From contig JADIYW010000019.1 in the NCBI GenBank assembly GCA_016705125.1, forward strand, positions 1 to 59,829: a stretch of DNA of 59,829 nucleotides, given 5' to 3'. This document shows, one piece after another, positions 26,102 through 35,577 of the stretch. The notes beneath the pieces are model-generated. The model searched no databases and had not been told where the DNA came from. It saw only the letters and a list, made by a program, of their open reading frames with translations. The position numbers and the translations under genes were made by a program. Numbering within the stretch: position 1 is the stretch's first letter; each line of letters starts with the position of its first letter. The DNA is from Bacteroidota bacterium (GTDB lineage Bacteria > Bacteroidota > Bacteroidia > Chitinophagales > JADIYW01).

Positions 26102-26642
26102 TATTCATGAGGAGCCTAAAGTGAGAATTAGTGCGCTGAATAAATATTGGAAATATGACAAAAATACAGAAATGCTAAACACAATACTTGAAAATGATTC
26201 TTCTTATTCGGTGCAGGCAGAAGCCTTAAAATTATATTCAACAATAGATAAAAAATATACTTTGGCCACTGCAAAGCATTTTGAAACAACCAATAGTAAA
26301 CCTCTTTATAATGTTTTGCTGAAATTGTATTCGACCAATCCAAATGCTGACCAACTCCAATTTATGCAAAAAATGCTTTGGATTTATAGAGGAAGTGGTC
26401 GCACTCAAATGTTGAGTTATTATTTCGATTGGTTGATAAAAATTGACTATAATACGTTTGAAAATTCCTTACAAACGTTACAGGATGTGATTAATTACGA
26501 GGAAAATCAAGATTATATTGGTGATATTAAATATGCTATTTCTTCCTTAAAAAAAGAATGGAAATCGAGTTTAATGAGTAATGAAAATATTGAATTGTCC
26601 AAAAAACTTAAAGGTTTTGAAAGTTATTTCAGTGGATTATAA
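26100..26642 (+). CDS. M1 aminopeptidase, C-terminal part (frame-broken)
   Basis: Read from 26100 this gives DIHEEPKVRISALNKYWKYD, continuing without a stop to 26642 (about 180 residues). It is all-helical with repeat-like units (AEALKLYSTIDKKYTLATAK), as in the C-terminal ERAP1-like/HEAT domain of M1 enzymes. An ATG-like independent start is not needed and none is convincing. Joined to the preceding frame the enzyme has about 845 residues, a normal length. Either the gene is a recent pseudogene or the data contain one extra base. Confidence 0.75.
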   Translation, partial: DIHEEPKVRISALNKYWKYDKNTEMLNTILENDSSYSVQAEALKLYSTIDKKYTLATAKHFETTNSKPLYNVLLKLYSTNPNADQLQFMQKMLWIYRGSGRTQMLSYYFDWLIKIDYNTFENSLQTLQDVINYEENQDYIGDIKYAISSLKKEWKSSLMSNENIELSKKLKGFESYFSGL

Positions 26643-27092
26643 ATTTTTTAACTGATTTGTAGTAGAAAACCCTTTTAGCAAAGGAATTACAACTACATTT
26701 CCACCATTTCTTTCCACCAAATCTGCACCAATAATAGTTGCTTTGGTATAATCTCCTCCTTTTAACAAAACACTTGGATTAATATATTTTATCAAATCAA
26801 TTGGTGTGTCATCCTCGAAGGAAATTATAAAATCAACACAATCAAGCTGTGCTAAATTATCAATTCTCTTAGTCAATTCTTCTATTGGTCGGCTAGTTCC
26901 TTTTAATCGTTTGATGGATTGATCTGAATTAATTCCCACAACCAATAAATCACCCAGTTTTTTGGCTTCTTGTAAAAGATAAATATGCCCAGGATGCAAT
27001 AGGTCGAAACATCCGTTTGTAAACACTATTTTCTGCTGTAAAAAGGAAGCTTTTAATTTTACAAAATCAGATATAGTAATGTTTTTATGCAC
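26637..27092 (-). CDS. rfaE2: D-glycero-beta-D-manno-heptose 1-phosphate adenylyltransferase
   Basis: This is a 151-residue cytidylyltransferase-fold enzyme with FTNGCFDLLHPGHIYLL at residues 24-40 (HxGH nucleotide motif) and VVGINSDQSIKRLKG. It corresponds to the RfaE domain II, which turns heptose 1-phosphate into ADP-heptose for lipopolysaccharide core or S-layer glycans. The kinase half (domain I) is not fused and not adjacent. It overlaps the M1 aminopeptidase 3' end by a few bases and follows the flippase-like gene by 4 bases, suggesting a two-gene envelope unit. Confidence 0.92.
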   Translation of the reverse strand: MHKNITISDFVKLKASFLQQKIVFTNGCFDLLHPGHIYLLQEAKKLGDLLVVGINSDQSIKRLKGTSRPIEELTKRIDNLAQLDCVDFIISFEDDTPIDLIKYINPSVLLKGGDYTKATIIGADLVERNGGNVVVIPLLKGFSTTNQLKNL

Positions 27093-27096
27093 AATA

Positions 27097-28110
27097 CTAA
27101 GCCAGTTTTGTAACCAATTTGTTCGACCTATTAATCAACAATAATAAGCCGATGGACAAAATACCGCCCACAAACCCAGCAAGGGTTTGCATGGCCCAAA
27201 CTGCTAAGCCATAAGGCAAACCAATGGATGCAGCAATGCCAAATTGGAGGAGTACAAACTTGATGGTAATAGGAAAAACACCCAATCCTCCCGGTGTAGC
27301 CACCATGGCGAAACCGCCGAAAAACAGACATGCCAAACATGCCCAAATGTCTAAGGAAGCTGTTTCGGGCAATGCCCTAAATGCAAAATAGGTCATGAAT
27401 ATATAGCAAACCCAAACCAATATAGAATGTATTATAAAAGCCATCGGATTTTTTAGGTTCCTTATTGATTGTAAGCCATGTAAAAAACCGCTCATTTTCT
27501 CCTTTACTAAGGTTACAAATTTTTCTATACCATGCTTTTTCCATACATAAAAAGAAAAACCGCCAATGCCTAAAACCAATAAAACAGGTACAATATATTT
27601 TATAACCGTCATTTCTGGCGATTCGGGAGCAGTTTCAGCCTTTTTAGAAAATAGTAAAAGAAATTTTTCTCGCTGACCAACAAATAAAATAAATCCAATA
27701 ACTGCGATAGAAATTAAATCAACAAACCTTTCGACCACCATGGTTCCTACGGATTTATCAACTGGAATTCCTTCGTATTTTGTCAGAATAGAACACCGCA
27801 ATACATCACCTGATCGAGGGACAAAAAGGTTCGCGAAATACATAATCATTACCGAAAAGAAAGTATTCCAAAATCCTGGTTTATATCCAGCCGATTGCAA
27901 TAAATAACGCCACCGCTCGGCACGGCTGAAATTGCTTAAGAAACCAAATAGAGGAATAGACAATAACCAGAAAATATTGGCACTTTTCATGGTTTCCCAT
28001 GTTTGCAATTTTTCCGATTCGGGCATTCGGCCAATGAACCAATACATCAAACCAACTCCCAAACCTAATGAAAGGATTAATTTTATTACGGTACTTAATT
28101 TTTCCTTCAC
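27097..28110 (-). CDS. Lysylphosphatidylglycerol synthase TM-region/UPF0104 family protein
   Basis: The 337-residue product has seven to eight membrane segments and the family patterns NFSRAERWRYLLQ (residue about 63), PRSGDVLRCSILTKYEGIPV near 98 and a glycine-rich late block GGFAMVATPGGLGVFPITIK. It matches the UPF0104/LPG synthase membrane domain without the soluble transferase domain, thought to act in lipid translocation or as part of glycolipid pathways. It is in the inner membrane. It lies between panD and rfaE2 on the same strand with short gaps. Confidence 0.85.
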   Translation of the reverse strand: MKEKLSTVIKLILSLGLGVGLMYWFIGRMPESEKLQTWETMKSANIFWLLSIPLFGFLSNFSRAERWRYLLQSAGYKPGFWNTFFSVMIMYFANLFVPRSGDVLRCSILTKYEGIPVDKSVGTMVVERFVDLISIAVIGFILFVGQREKFLLLFSKKAETAPESPEMTVIKYIVPVLLVLGIGGFSFYVWKKHGIEKFVTLVKEKMSGFLHGLQSIRNLKNPMAFIIHSILVWVCYIFMTYFAFRALPETASLDIWACLACLFFGGFAMVATPGGLGVFPITIKFVLLQFGIAASIGLPYGLAVWAMQTLAGFVGGILSIGLLLLINRSNKLVTKLA

Positions 28111-28119
28111 AGTTTTTAT

Positions 28120-28470
28120 TTATTGAGTTATTTGATTAAAGTCGTTTACAAATACAACTTTCGGTACATATTGTTTTGCTTCTATTTCTGTCATCATTGC
28201 ATAAGCAATAATTATTACTTTGTCGCCAACTGCCACTTTACGGGCTGCAGCTCCATTTAAACAGATAGCGCCAGAGCCATTTTCTCCTTTAATTATGTAT
28301 GTTTCAAAACGTTCTCCATTATTGATATTTACAATTTGAACCTTTTCATTTGGCAATAGTCCCGCTGCCTCCAATAGTAAGCCATCAATAGTAATTGAAC
28401 CTACATAATTTAAATTAGCTTCTGTAACAGTTGCTCTATGTATTTTGGATTTGAATAAATGTACAAACAT
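28120..28470 (-). CDS. panD: Aspartate 1-decarboxylase
   Basis: PanD makes beta-alanine for pantothenate. The 116-residue proenzyme has KSKIHRATVTEANLNYVGSI, with self-cleavage expected between Gly and Ser of YVGSITID to form the pyruvoyl cofactor. NGAAARKVAVGDKVIIIAY is the typical C-terminal core. It starts 9 bases after panC on the same strand, so the two vitamin B5 genes form an operon with the flippase-like gene and rfaE2 downstream. Confidence 0.97.
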   Translation of the reverse strand: MFVHLFKSKIHRATVTEANLNYVGSITIDGLLLEAAGLLPNEKVQIVNINNGERFETYIIKGENGSGAICLNGAAARKVAVGDKVIIIAYAMMTEIEAKQYVPKVVFVNDFNQITQ

Positions 28471-28479
28471 TGGTCAAAG

Positions 28480-29334
28480 TTAGTAAATAATTAGATTATC
28501 AATTAATCTTACCTGACCAATTTTTGCGGCAATCAAAATAACAGCCGATTTTGCATCATGCCAATCATTGATTGGTTCAAGTGTTGCCCCATTTACAATC
28601 TCTAAATATTCTGTTGTAATTTCAGGTATTTCTTGTAGTTTTTCTAATTGCTTTGATTTCCACTCTTGGGGTTTTAATGAAGAGAAGTCGCTTTTAATGG
28701 CATTCATTACTTTGTATAAATTTGCAGCTATTGCGCGTTCATTTTGGGTCAGCCGCATATTACGCGAGCTCATTGCCAAGCCAGATTCTTCTCTTTTAGT
28801 TGGGCAAATAATTACTTCTGTGCTGAAATTAAAGTGTTCTACCAGTTTTTTTATTACCATACATTGCTGAAAATCCTTTTGCCCCAAAAATAGAAAGTCA
28901 GGACCTACAATATCCAATAAAATTTTCACTACCTGAATAACACCTTCAAAATGACCCGGTCTATGCGCTGCATCTAGTGTAGTGCCAATAAATCCTAAGT
29001 CTACATTTTCTTTATTTTCGAACCCTTTGGGGTAAATTTCCTCAACCGTTGGCAAAAAAACAATAGCACAATTTCCATGCATTAATTGCTCTAAATCAGC
29101 ATCTAAGGTTATAGGATATTTTTCAAAATCCTTTTTGTCATTAAATTGAGTGGGATTGACAAAAATAGAAGAAACGGTAACCATATTTTCCGCAAAGGCA
29201 TTGGATTGTTTAATTAATGACAAATGCCCTTGATGTAATGCGCCCATTGTGGGAACAAATCCTATTTTTTTGCCCTCGGCTTTTAGTTTGCTGATATAAT
29301 CAATTAGATTAGATTGCTTTTCAAATATTTTCAA
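28480..29334 (-). CDS. panC: Pantothenate synthetase
   Basis: PanC joins pantoate and beta-alanine using ATP. The HxGH motif is in GFVPTMGALHQGHLSLI near residues 24-40. The pantoate/ATP site includes FLGQKDFQQCMVIKKLV and the KMSKS-like region includes LAMSSRNMRLT. Length 284 is standard. It is the first gene of the pan unit, divergent from the glycogen-synthase-like gene with 131 bases between. Confidence 0.97.
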   Translation of the reverse strand: MKIFEKQSNLIDYISKLKAEGKKIGFVPTMGALHQGHLSLIKQSNAFAENMVTVSSIFVNPTQFNDKKDFEKYPITLDADLEQLMHGNCAIVFLPTVEEIYPKGFENKENVDLGFIGTTLDAAHRPGHFEGVIQVVKILLDIVGPDFLFLGQKDFQQCMVIKKLVEHFNFSTEVIICPTKREESGLAMSSRNMRLTQNERAIAANLYKVMNAIKSDFSSLKPQEWKSKQLEKLQEIPEITTEYLEIVNGATLEPINDWHDAKSAVILIAAKIGQVRLIDNLIIY

Positions 29335-29393
29335 TTTTATATTTTATTAACTTTACAAAAAAATAGGTTTTTCTTTTCGCGGGATAAATTTCG

Positions 29394-29401
29394 TACCTTT
29401 G
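29394..29401 (+). promoter_or_regulatory. -7 box (TACCTTTG) of the glycogen-synthase-like gene
   Basis: TACCTTTG occurs 65 bases before the ATG at 29466. The gap is long for a leader but normal in this phylum. It supports a separate rightward transcript through the DUF4270 gene. Confidence 0.5.
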
Positions 29402-29465
29402 CACGAATTGTAATAGGGAATTTAAATAAAAATATTTATTTCGTAAGAAAAGAGGGTTTAAGTAG

Positions 29466-30275
29466 ATGGAAAAAAAGAGAGTTTTATTAGTTACAAATGA
29501 ACTAGATCCTTATTTGGCTATAACAGAAATTGCAGAATTGGTAAAGAAAATAGCCATTCAAACACAAGATGGCGGCATGGAAGTGCGTATTTTAATGCCT
29601 AGGTTTGGAATAATAAATGAAAGAAGAAATAGATTACACGAGGTGGTTCGACTTTCAGGAATGAATATTATTATTGATGATGAAGATATTCCGTTGGTTA
29701 TTAAGGTGGCTTCGCTTCCTGGAGCAAGAATCCAAGTCTATTTTTTAGATAACGATGAATTCTTCAAAAGGAAACAAGTTTTTGAGGATGACGATGAAAA
29801 ACCATTTGATGACAATGCAGAAAGAATGGTATTTTTCTGCAAAGGTGTTTTAGAAACAGTAAAAAAATTCGGTTGGGCACCAGATATTATTCATTGCCAT
29901 GGATGGATGACTTCCCTTGTGCCAATGTTTATCAAAACTACATATGCTTTAGACCCAGTATTTAATCAGGCTAAAGTGATATTTTCATTATACAATTCAA
30001 GTTTTGATTATAAATTAAATGATGTGTTTTTAAGTAAAGCCAATATTACAAAAGAAATTGGTGAGGCCGAATTAGAATACTTTAATTCATTAGATTTTAA
30101 TGGTTTACAAGCAGGTGCTGTAAAATATGCTGATGCATTTATTATTGGCACTCCTTTGTTTGAAAAATCTGAAACGATTAATACGCTTTTAGGCGAAAAG
30201 CCACTTATGGAGTGTCCTGAAGGCGATGAATCGCTAGTTAATTATTTAGAATTTTATAAATCTTTAGTCAATTAA
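29466..30275 (+). CDS. One-domain glycogen/starch synthase-like protein
   Basis: This 269-residue protein matches only the N-terminal GT5 catalytic half of glycogen synthase. Seen are an N-terminal LLVTNELDPYLAITEIAELV, DIIHCHGWMTSLVPMFIK and a late LDFNGLQAGAVKYADAFIIG. The C-terminal GT5 half, which holds most of the ADP-glucose site, is absent, so ordinary glucan synthesis is doubtful. Short forms like this are common in Bacteroidota next to DUF4270 lipoproteins, as here, and glmS follows. The frame is complete with a clean stop, so this is the native form rather than a truncation. Confidence 0.85.
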   Translation: MEKKRVLLVTNELDPYLAITEIAELVKKIAIQTQDGGMEVRILMPRFGIINERRNRLHEVVRLSGMNIIIDDEDIPLVIKVASLPGARIQVYFLDNDEFFKRKQVFEDDDEKPFDDNAERMVFFCKGVLETVKKFGWAPDIIHCHGWMTSLVPMFIKTTYALDPVFNQAKVIFSLYNSSFDYKLNDVFLSKANITKEIGEAELEYFNSLDFNGLQAGAVKYADAFIIGTPLFEKSETINTLLGEKPLMECPEGDESLVNYLEFYKSLVN

Positions 30276-30288
30276 GTTGCATTTTCTG

Positions 30289-31629
30289 ATGAAGTTTACA
30301 CGATTTTCCATTTTTTTTCTTCTTGCATTAGTAATTTTTGCTTGTAAGAAACCAAGTAATGTAGGTACAGGAATCTTACCAGATGATGATGATTTAAACC
30401 TAACATTTAATGATACCACTAGTATTATATCCCAAAATTTATATAATGATACATTAAGAAGCGATAGATTGGGCGCACCATTTATGGGCAATTTAAATGA
30501 TTTAATCTTTGGTTTTTCAAAAGCATTAGTATATGCTGAGGTGGGTGTTATTTCTGGGATTAAAGACACCTTACCAAATTACTACCTAGATTCTGTTGTG
30601 CTTTTAGTAAAATATGATTTTACCATTGGAGATACAAATACATCAATAAATTTGAAAGTGCATAAGGTTGACCTTGCATTGAATAGAGATACTGGCCATT
30701 CTTCCTTAACGAATTTCGACTATTCAACTGAAATAGGTTCAGCGCAAAACATTTTTTTCAAACCATCTATAAAGCTTAAAATGAATTATGCAGATACGGT
30801 TGGTTTATCAAATATTATGCGGGTGAAATTAAATTCTTTCTTTGGTTATTCTTTGCTTAGCCAATTTGGAACTAGTTCTATGGTCAATTCTACTAATTTT
30901 AGAAATTATTTACCTGCGATTACGATTATTCCAGATGGTACTAGTGGTAATGTAATGGCTCAAATGAATTTAACCAATACCAATTCTAATATACTTTTGT
31001 ATTACCATACAGACAAAACAGATTCATTGGTTAGAACTTTCCCGCTAAATTTATCTACATTTAATTTTAGTAAATTTCAACATAATTATGTGGGCACTCA
31101 AGTAGCGGCTAGCATTAATAGCAATTTGCCAAAAGGAGACGAAGTGGCTTATTTACAAGGTCAGGCAGGTATAAAAACGCTTGTTACATTTCCAACAATT
31201 TCTAATTATGGTAAAATTGTAGTAAATAAGGCAGAATTAGTCATCACGCAAATTTATGATGATCAGACAAAAATAATTACGCCACCTTCGATAATATATG
31301 CCCTAAAAAAGACAGAAGCGGGTTCAATGATTAATTTCAGCGGCATTCAAGCTTCAAATGCAGGAGGAATAGCCGATACAACACAAAGAGATGAATTTGG
31401 AAGAAAAATTTATGTTTACAAAATAAATCTCACCACTTATTTACAAGATGTAGTTTTAGGAAAAGAGCCAAATAACGGAATTTTCTTATCTATAAATCCA
31501 TTTGTATCAAATGCTTCTTCAGTAAATTTATTTACCTTGGGCGCAAATAGATTTATGTTTGGAGGGAGTAATCATCCTAATCCCAAATATAAAATGAAAT
31601 TAAATCTGAAATATACTACCCTCAATTAA
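30289..31629 (+). CDS. DUF4270 lipoprotein
   Basis: The ATG at 30289 begins MKFTRFSIFFLLALVIFAC, a lipoprotein signal with lipobox IFAC; an upstream TTG at 30277 is less likely. The mature part (about 425 residues) starts KKPSNVGTGILPDDD and is beta-rich with the DUF4270 pattern, including FMGNLNDLIFGFSKA and a late MFGGSNHPNPKYKMKLNLKY. Such proteins are predicted surface or periplasmic lipoproteins of unknown function. It starts 13 bases after the glycogen-synthase-like gene, so the two are co-transcribed. Confidence 0.88.
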   Translation: MKFTRFSIFFLLALVIFACKKPSNVGTGILPDDDDLNLTFNDTTSIISQNLYNDTLRSDRLGAPFMGNLNDLIFGFSKALVYAEVGVISGIKDTLPNYYLDSVVLLVKYDFTIGDTNTSINLKVHKVDLALNRDTGHSSLTNFDYSTEIGSAQNIFFKPSIKLKMNYADTVGLSNIMRVKLNSFFGYSLLSQFGTSSMVNSTNFRNYLPAITIIPDGTSGNVMAQMNLTNTNSNILLYYHTDKTDSLVRTFPLNLSTFNFSKFQHNYVGTQVAASINSNLPKGDEVAYLQGQAGIKTLVTFPTISNYGKIVVNKAELVITQIYDDQTKIITPPSIIYALKKTEAGSMINFSGIQASNAGGIADTTQRDEFGRKIYVYKINLTTYLQDVVLGKEPNNGIFLSINPFVSNASSVNLFTLGANRFMFGGSNHPNPKYKMKLNLKYTTLN

Positions 31630-31717
31630 AAAAGATTCCTAAATTTGGTTTAATAAGCTAATTAAACTAATAAAAGGAATGGTATAATTTTTACACTTTT
31701 TTTTTAAAATTATTATT

Positions 31718-33565
31718 ATGTGTGGAATTGTTGCCTATATTGGGCCAAAAGATGCTTACCAAATTGTGTTAAACGGCTTGAAACGGCTCGAATATAGAGG
31801 CTATGATAGCGCTGGTGTTGCAATAATAGACCCAAAAAACAACTTACATGTTTATAAGAAGAAAGGGAAAGTAAAAAATCTGGAGGATTTTATAAAAGAT
31901 AAGCCCAAAAGCGGCCATATTGGGATAGGTCACACTCGATGGGCTACACATGGTGAAGCAAATGATGTAAATGCACACCCACATTTTACAACTAGCGGGC
32001 ACATTGCTTTAATTCATAACGGTATAATTGAAAATTATTCCACCCTTAAAACAGAATTGCAATTTAGAGGGTATGAATTTGTCTCTGAAACGGATACGGA
32101 AGTTTTGGTTCATCTAATAGAAGATGTACAAAAAAACACTGGAGCCAATATTGAAGAGGCTGTCCGCTTGGCACTTCAAGGTGTTGTAGGTGCTTATGCT
32201 ATTGTAGTAGCTTCGATGGAAGAGCCTGATAAATTAGTAGTAGCAAAGTTGAGCAGCCCAATGGTAATAGGTTATGGCGATAATGAATTTTATGTAGCTT
32301 CCGATGGATCTCCACTAGTGGAATACACCAAAAAGGTGAGCTATATCGAAGATGGACAAATTGCAACTTTACATAAAAATGGGGAAATAGCACTAAAGTC
32401 TATAAAAGACAATACCTCTTTTGTGCCTTATATTGATGAATTAGAATATAAACTAGAAGAGCTTGAAAAGGGTGGTTTTGAACATTTCATGCTAAAAGAA
32501 ATATATGAACAACCACAAGCTGTTATAAATGCGATAAGAGGAAGAATTGACAAAACGAATCTGACTGTTAAATTAGGCGGTGTGGAAGAATTTGAGCAGT
32601 CATTTTTAAATGCCAAACGAATCGTTTTTGTAGCTTGCGGCACTTCTTGGCATTCAGCGCTTATTGGCGAATACTTGATAGAAGATTTAGCTAGAATTCA
32701 GGTAGAAGTGGAATATGCCTCCGAATTTAGATACAGAAATCCCATAATAACCGAAGAGGATATTGTTATTGCCATTTCACAATCGGGTGAAACAGCCGAT
32801 ACAAAAGCAGCACTTGAATTGGCCAAGAAGAGAGGTGCATTAACCTATGGCATTTGCAATGTAGTTGGCTCAGCCATCTCCCGTATGACAGACGCTGGAT
32901 CCTATACCCATGCAGGACCAGAAATAGGTGTTGCCTCCACTAAGGCATTTACTACTCAAGTTACCATCCTAACTATGATGGCTTTACAACTTGCACATAA
33001 AAAGGGAACACTTTCGAAAACAGTTTATCACCAATACATAAGTGAATTGGAGCAAATTTCTGAGAAGATAAAAATTATTTTAAAGTTAGATAAACGAATC
33101 AAGCAGATAGCCAATATTTTTAAAGATAGTACCAATTTCCTTTACTTAGGTAGAGGATATAATTTCCCAGTTGCACTTGAAGGGGCATTGAAACTCAAAG
33201 AAATATCCTACGTTCATGCCGAAGGATATCCAGCCGCAGAGATGAAACACGGTCCGATTGCCTTGATTGACGAAAACATGCCAATATTGGTAGTTGCCAC
33301 CAATGTTGAACACTATGAAAAGGTATTGAGCAATATAGAAGAGGTTAAAACCAGAAAGGGAAGAATAATTGCCATCGTAAATGAGGGTGATACTGAAATA
33401 TCAAAATTGGCAGAATTCGTAATTCCAATTCCTAAAACCTCAGAGCCTTTTACGCCACTTTTGAGTGTTATTCCCTTACAATTATTAAGCTACCATATGG
33501 CTGTTTTGAGAGGTTGCGATGTAGATCAACCAAGAAATTTGGCAAAGAGTGTTACAGTAGAATAA
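31718..33565 (+). CDS. glmS: Glutamine-fructose-6-phosphate aminotransferase
   Basis: GlmS makes glucosamine 6-phosphate from fructose 6-phosphate and glutamine, the entry to peptidoglycan and LPS sugars. MCGIVAYIG gives the N-terminal nucleophile Cys2 of the glutaminase. Two SIS domains follow, with ACGTSWHSALIGEYLIED and ISQSGETADTKAALELAK in the first and the typical end PRNLAKSVTVE. The 615-residue length is normal. No glmS ribozyme is visible in the 88-base leader. It is convergent with the DinB gene, separated by no bases. Confidence 0.98.
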   Translation: MCGIVAYIGPKDAYQIVLNGLKRLEYRGYDSAGVAIIDPKNNLHVYKKKGKVKNLEDFIKDKPKSGHIGIGHTRWATHGEANDVNAHPHFTTSGHIALIHNGIIENYSTLKTELQFRGYEFVSETDTEVLVHLIEDVQKNTGANIEEAVRLALQGVVGAYAIVVASMEEPDKLVVAKLSSPMVIGYGDNEFYVASDGSPLVEYTKKVSYIEDGQIATLHKNGEIALKSIKDNTSFVPYIDELEYKLEELEKGGFEHFMLKEIYEQPQAVINAIRGRIDKTNLTVKLGGVEEFEQSFLNAKRIVFVACGTSWHSALIGEYLIEDLARIQVEVEYASEFRYRNPIITEEDIVIAISQSGETADTKAALELAKKRGALTYGICNVVGSAISRMTDAGSYTHAGPEIGVASTKAFTTQVTILTMMALQLAHKKGTLSKTVYHQYISELEQISEKIKIILKLDKRIKQIANIFKDSTNFLYLGRGYNFPVALEGALKLKEISYVHAEGYPAAEMKHGPIALIDENMPILVVATNVEHYEKVLSNIEEVKTRKGRIIAIVNEGDTEISKLAEFVIPIPKTSEPFTPLLSVIPLQLLSYHMAVLRGCDVDQPRNLAKSVTVE

Positions 33566-34081
33566 CTACACTAAGTATCTTTCTTTTAAAACACTTAAAT
33601 GATGATTGCTATGGCCAATAATTATAAAGCCAAATGCACGCGTAGACATGGGTACTCCATTTGTATTTGCCGACCGTGATGTTGCCTCTTCGTTTAATGA
33701 TTTAAAAAACAATCTATTGCTTATTCTAGTGTGAGTGAACTCTGCTAAAATATCTTCCAAGGGACGATTTATTACATTTGCGTTTTCCAAAAATAAATCT
33801 TCATCAAAACTAGGCAAGACACTATAATTATCGCCTCTTGCACCTGTTAATGCTCTATAGACAAAAACTCTTTCACAATCTACCAAATGAATCAATAATT
33901 CCTTAATTGTCCATTTGCCTTCTGCATAGCTATAATTATGCAAATCAATAGGGATATTTTTAAATGAATCAATAGTTTTTTGCGTATTTATATCCAATAA
34001 TTCAAAAAAATCACCTTGCCCTGCTTTTTCAATATAACCTCGGTAAAAACTTGCGTATTCGCCCTCTTTTGGAAATTTCAT
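33566..34081 (-). CDS. DinB family protein
   Basis: This 171-residue protein has the DinB/YfiT four-helix-bundle signature: SYAEGKWTIKELLIHLVDCE near residues 52-71, with the first metal His at about 66, and GHSNHHLSVLKERYL at the C terminus, with the other two His. Members are metal-dependent thiol transferases or hydrolases of small molecules, often unknown in substrate. It ends next to the convergent glmS and lies downstream of the DUF998-like membrane gene, 23 bases apart. Confidence 0.9.
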   Translation of the reverse strand: MKFPKEGEYASFYRGYIEKAGQGDFFELLDINTQKTIDSFKNIPIDLHNYSYAEGKWTIKELLIHLVDCERVFVYRALTGARGDNYSVLPSFDEDLFLENANVINRPLEDILAEFTHTRISNRLFFKSLNEEATSRSANTNGVPMSTRAFGFIIIGHSNHHLSVLKERYLV

Positions 34082-34104
34082 TGCCTAATATTTAGAATTA
34101 AATT

Positions 34105-34785
34105 TTATTCAAAAACCCGATCTTTTGAAATATATTTTTTGGCACCTATAGCCAAGTACATTAAAGAAAAAACCAAAGAGTAAACAATTACTTTCTGTGC
34201 TACGGTTTGCAAATATGGATTTTCATTTGACTTAGGCCCTAATATTAAAATGTACAAATAAATGGATAGCATTACCGCTGTAATTATAAATAAAATGGCA
34301 TATCTATTGGGCATTCTCTGATATTTGTATATCAGAATGGTGTAACAGATACTCAGAGGAATAAGTAATGAAAAACAAACTCTAACAATAAAAATATGTT
34401 CATCCAAAAATAAATCATAAGGTGTGCAAGCAATTCCAAGCATCGCTATGGCATAGGCAATTCCAAAAAACCTTGCCATAACGGAAACTATTGGATGCTT
34501 TCCTTCGCCATCTAGATCATCGGTAAGCGCCCAATTAAAACGGATTGAAACTGTTGACACTATCAATACACCCAAAAAAAAGAAAGTCAAACTCAATAAT
34601 TTGGGCTGTTGTAAAAAAGTCTTATATCGACCCAAATCGCTAAAAAAGTTTTGTAAAAATGAATAACCAACGCTATGATGATTGTTCACTGTGCCACCAG
34701 GATAGCATAACATGGCTAACCCAGTCAATATAACAAAGCCGATAGATGCCCCAATCATTGTATTGTATGTACGTGTATTGTCCAT
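34105..34785 (-). CDS. DUF998-like membrane protein
   Basis: The 226-residue product has six hydrophobic segments (about residues 12-30, 60-80, 108-125, 135-155, 165-185, 200-218). The loop NHHSVGYSFLQNFFSDLGRY between the first two resembles DUF998 proteins, in which NFISDLG-type loops recur. It is a polytopic inner-membrane protein of unknown role. It is downstream of the SOD gene but separated from it by a strong terminator, so it probably has its own promoter. Confidence 0.65.
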   Translation of the reverse strand: MDNTRTYNTMIGASIGFVILTGLAMLCYPGGTVNNHHSVGYSFLQNFFSDLGRYKTFLQQPKLLSLTFFFLGVLIVSTVSIRFNWALTDDLDGEGKHPIVSVMARFFGIAYAIAMLGIACTPYDLFLDEHIFIVRVCFSLLIPLSICYTILIYKYQRMPNRYAILFIITAVMLSIYLYILILGPKSNENPYLQTVAQKVIVYSLVFSLMYLAIGAKKYISKDRVFE

Positions 34786-34822
34786 GTTTTTTTTACAAAT
34801 GTAGAAATTATTTTATTGAAAG

Positions 34823-34862
34823 AAACAAAAAAAAGGGTTTGCATTTTTAATACAAACCCTTT
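34823..34862 (-). terminator. Rho-independent terminator of the SOD gene
   Basis: Perfect 10-base arms AAAGGGTTTG (34832-34841) and CAAACCCTTT (34853-34862) flank an 11-base loop. On the minus strand a T-rich tail follows, the complement of 34824-34834. It sits 21 bases past the SOD stop. Confidence 0.85.
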
Positions 34863-34882
34863 ATAAAAAATGAATTAAATTT

Positions 34883-35491
34883 TTATTTAGCTTCAGCGAA
34901 TCTTCGAGAAACTTCTTCCCAATTTACCAAATTCCAAAAAGTAGAGATATAATCTGGTCGTCGGTTTTGGAATTTTAGGTAATATGCATGTTCCCACACA
35001 TCTAATCCCAAAATTGGGGTACCAGGGCACTCAGAAATGTCCATTAAAGGATTATCTTGGTTAGGAGAGGAGCAAACGCAAATTTCTCCACCCGATTTTA
35101 CGCATAACCAAGCCCAGCCCGAACCAAATCTTGTAGCACCTGCTTTTGCAAATTCTGTTTTGAAATTATCAAATGAACCAAAGGTAGCGTCTATTGCTTC
35201 AGCTAATGCTCCACTTGGAGCACCACCACCATTTGGTGACAAAATAGTCCAAAACAAAGAATGGTTAAAGTGTCCACCTCCATTATTTCTAACAGCAGGT
35301 GGCAGTTTAGAAATATTCGCCATCAATTCTTCAATGCTTTTGTCTGCCCAATCGCCACCTTCTAAGGCTGCATTTAGGTTGGTAACATAGGCTTGATGAT
35401 GTTTACCATGATGGATTTCCATAGTTAGTTTGTCGAAATGTGGCTCTAATGCATCATGTGCATAAGGCAACTCAGGAAGTGTAAATGCCAT
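34883..35491 (-). CDS. Iron/manganese superoxide dismutase
   Basis: The enzyme turns superoxide into oxygen and peroxide. Metal ligands are visible: His27 (MEIHHGKHH), His77 (GHFNHSLFW), Asp164 and His168 (LDVWEHAYYLKF). The 202-residue length fits the cytosolic Fe/Mn type; no signal peptide is seen. I cannot decide Fe or Mn from sequence alone. It is a single-gene transcript, with a strong hairpin after it. Confidence 0.96.
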   Translation of the reverse strand: MAFTLPELPYAHDALEPHFDKLTMEIHHGKHHQAYVTNLNAALEGGDWADKSIEELMANISKLPPAVRNNGGGHFNHSLFWTILSPNGGGAPSGALAEAIDATFGSFDNFKTEFAKAGATRFGSGWAWLCVKSGGEICVCSSPNQDNPLMDISECPGTPILGLDVWEHAYYLKFQNRRPDYISTFWNLVNWEEVSRRFAEAK

Positions 35492-35577
35492 ATTTTTATT
35501 TGTTTACTTTGATTATATAATATAACTACAAATATTGAATAAAGTTAAATAAAAGACCAATTTTTTTTGTAAAAAAA

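Noticed and set aside
35037..35390. 117-residue protein on the plus strand
   Set aside because: Antisense shadow of the superoxide dismutase gene.
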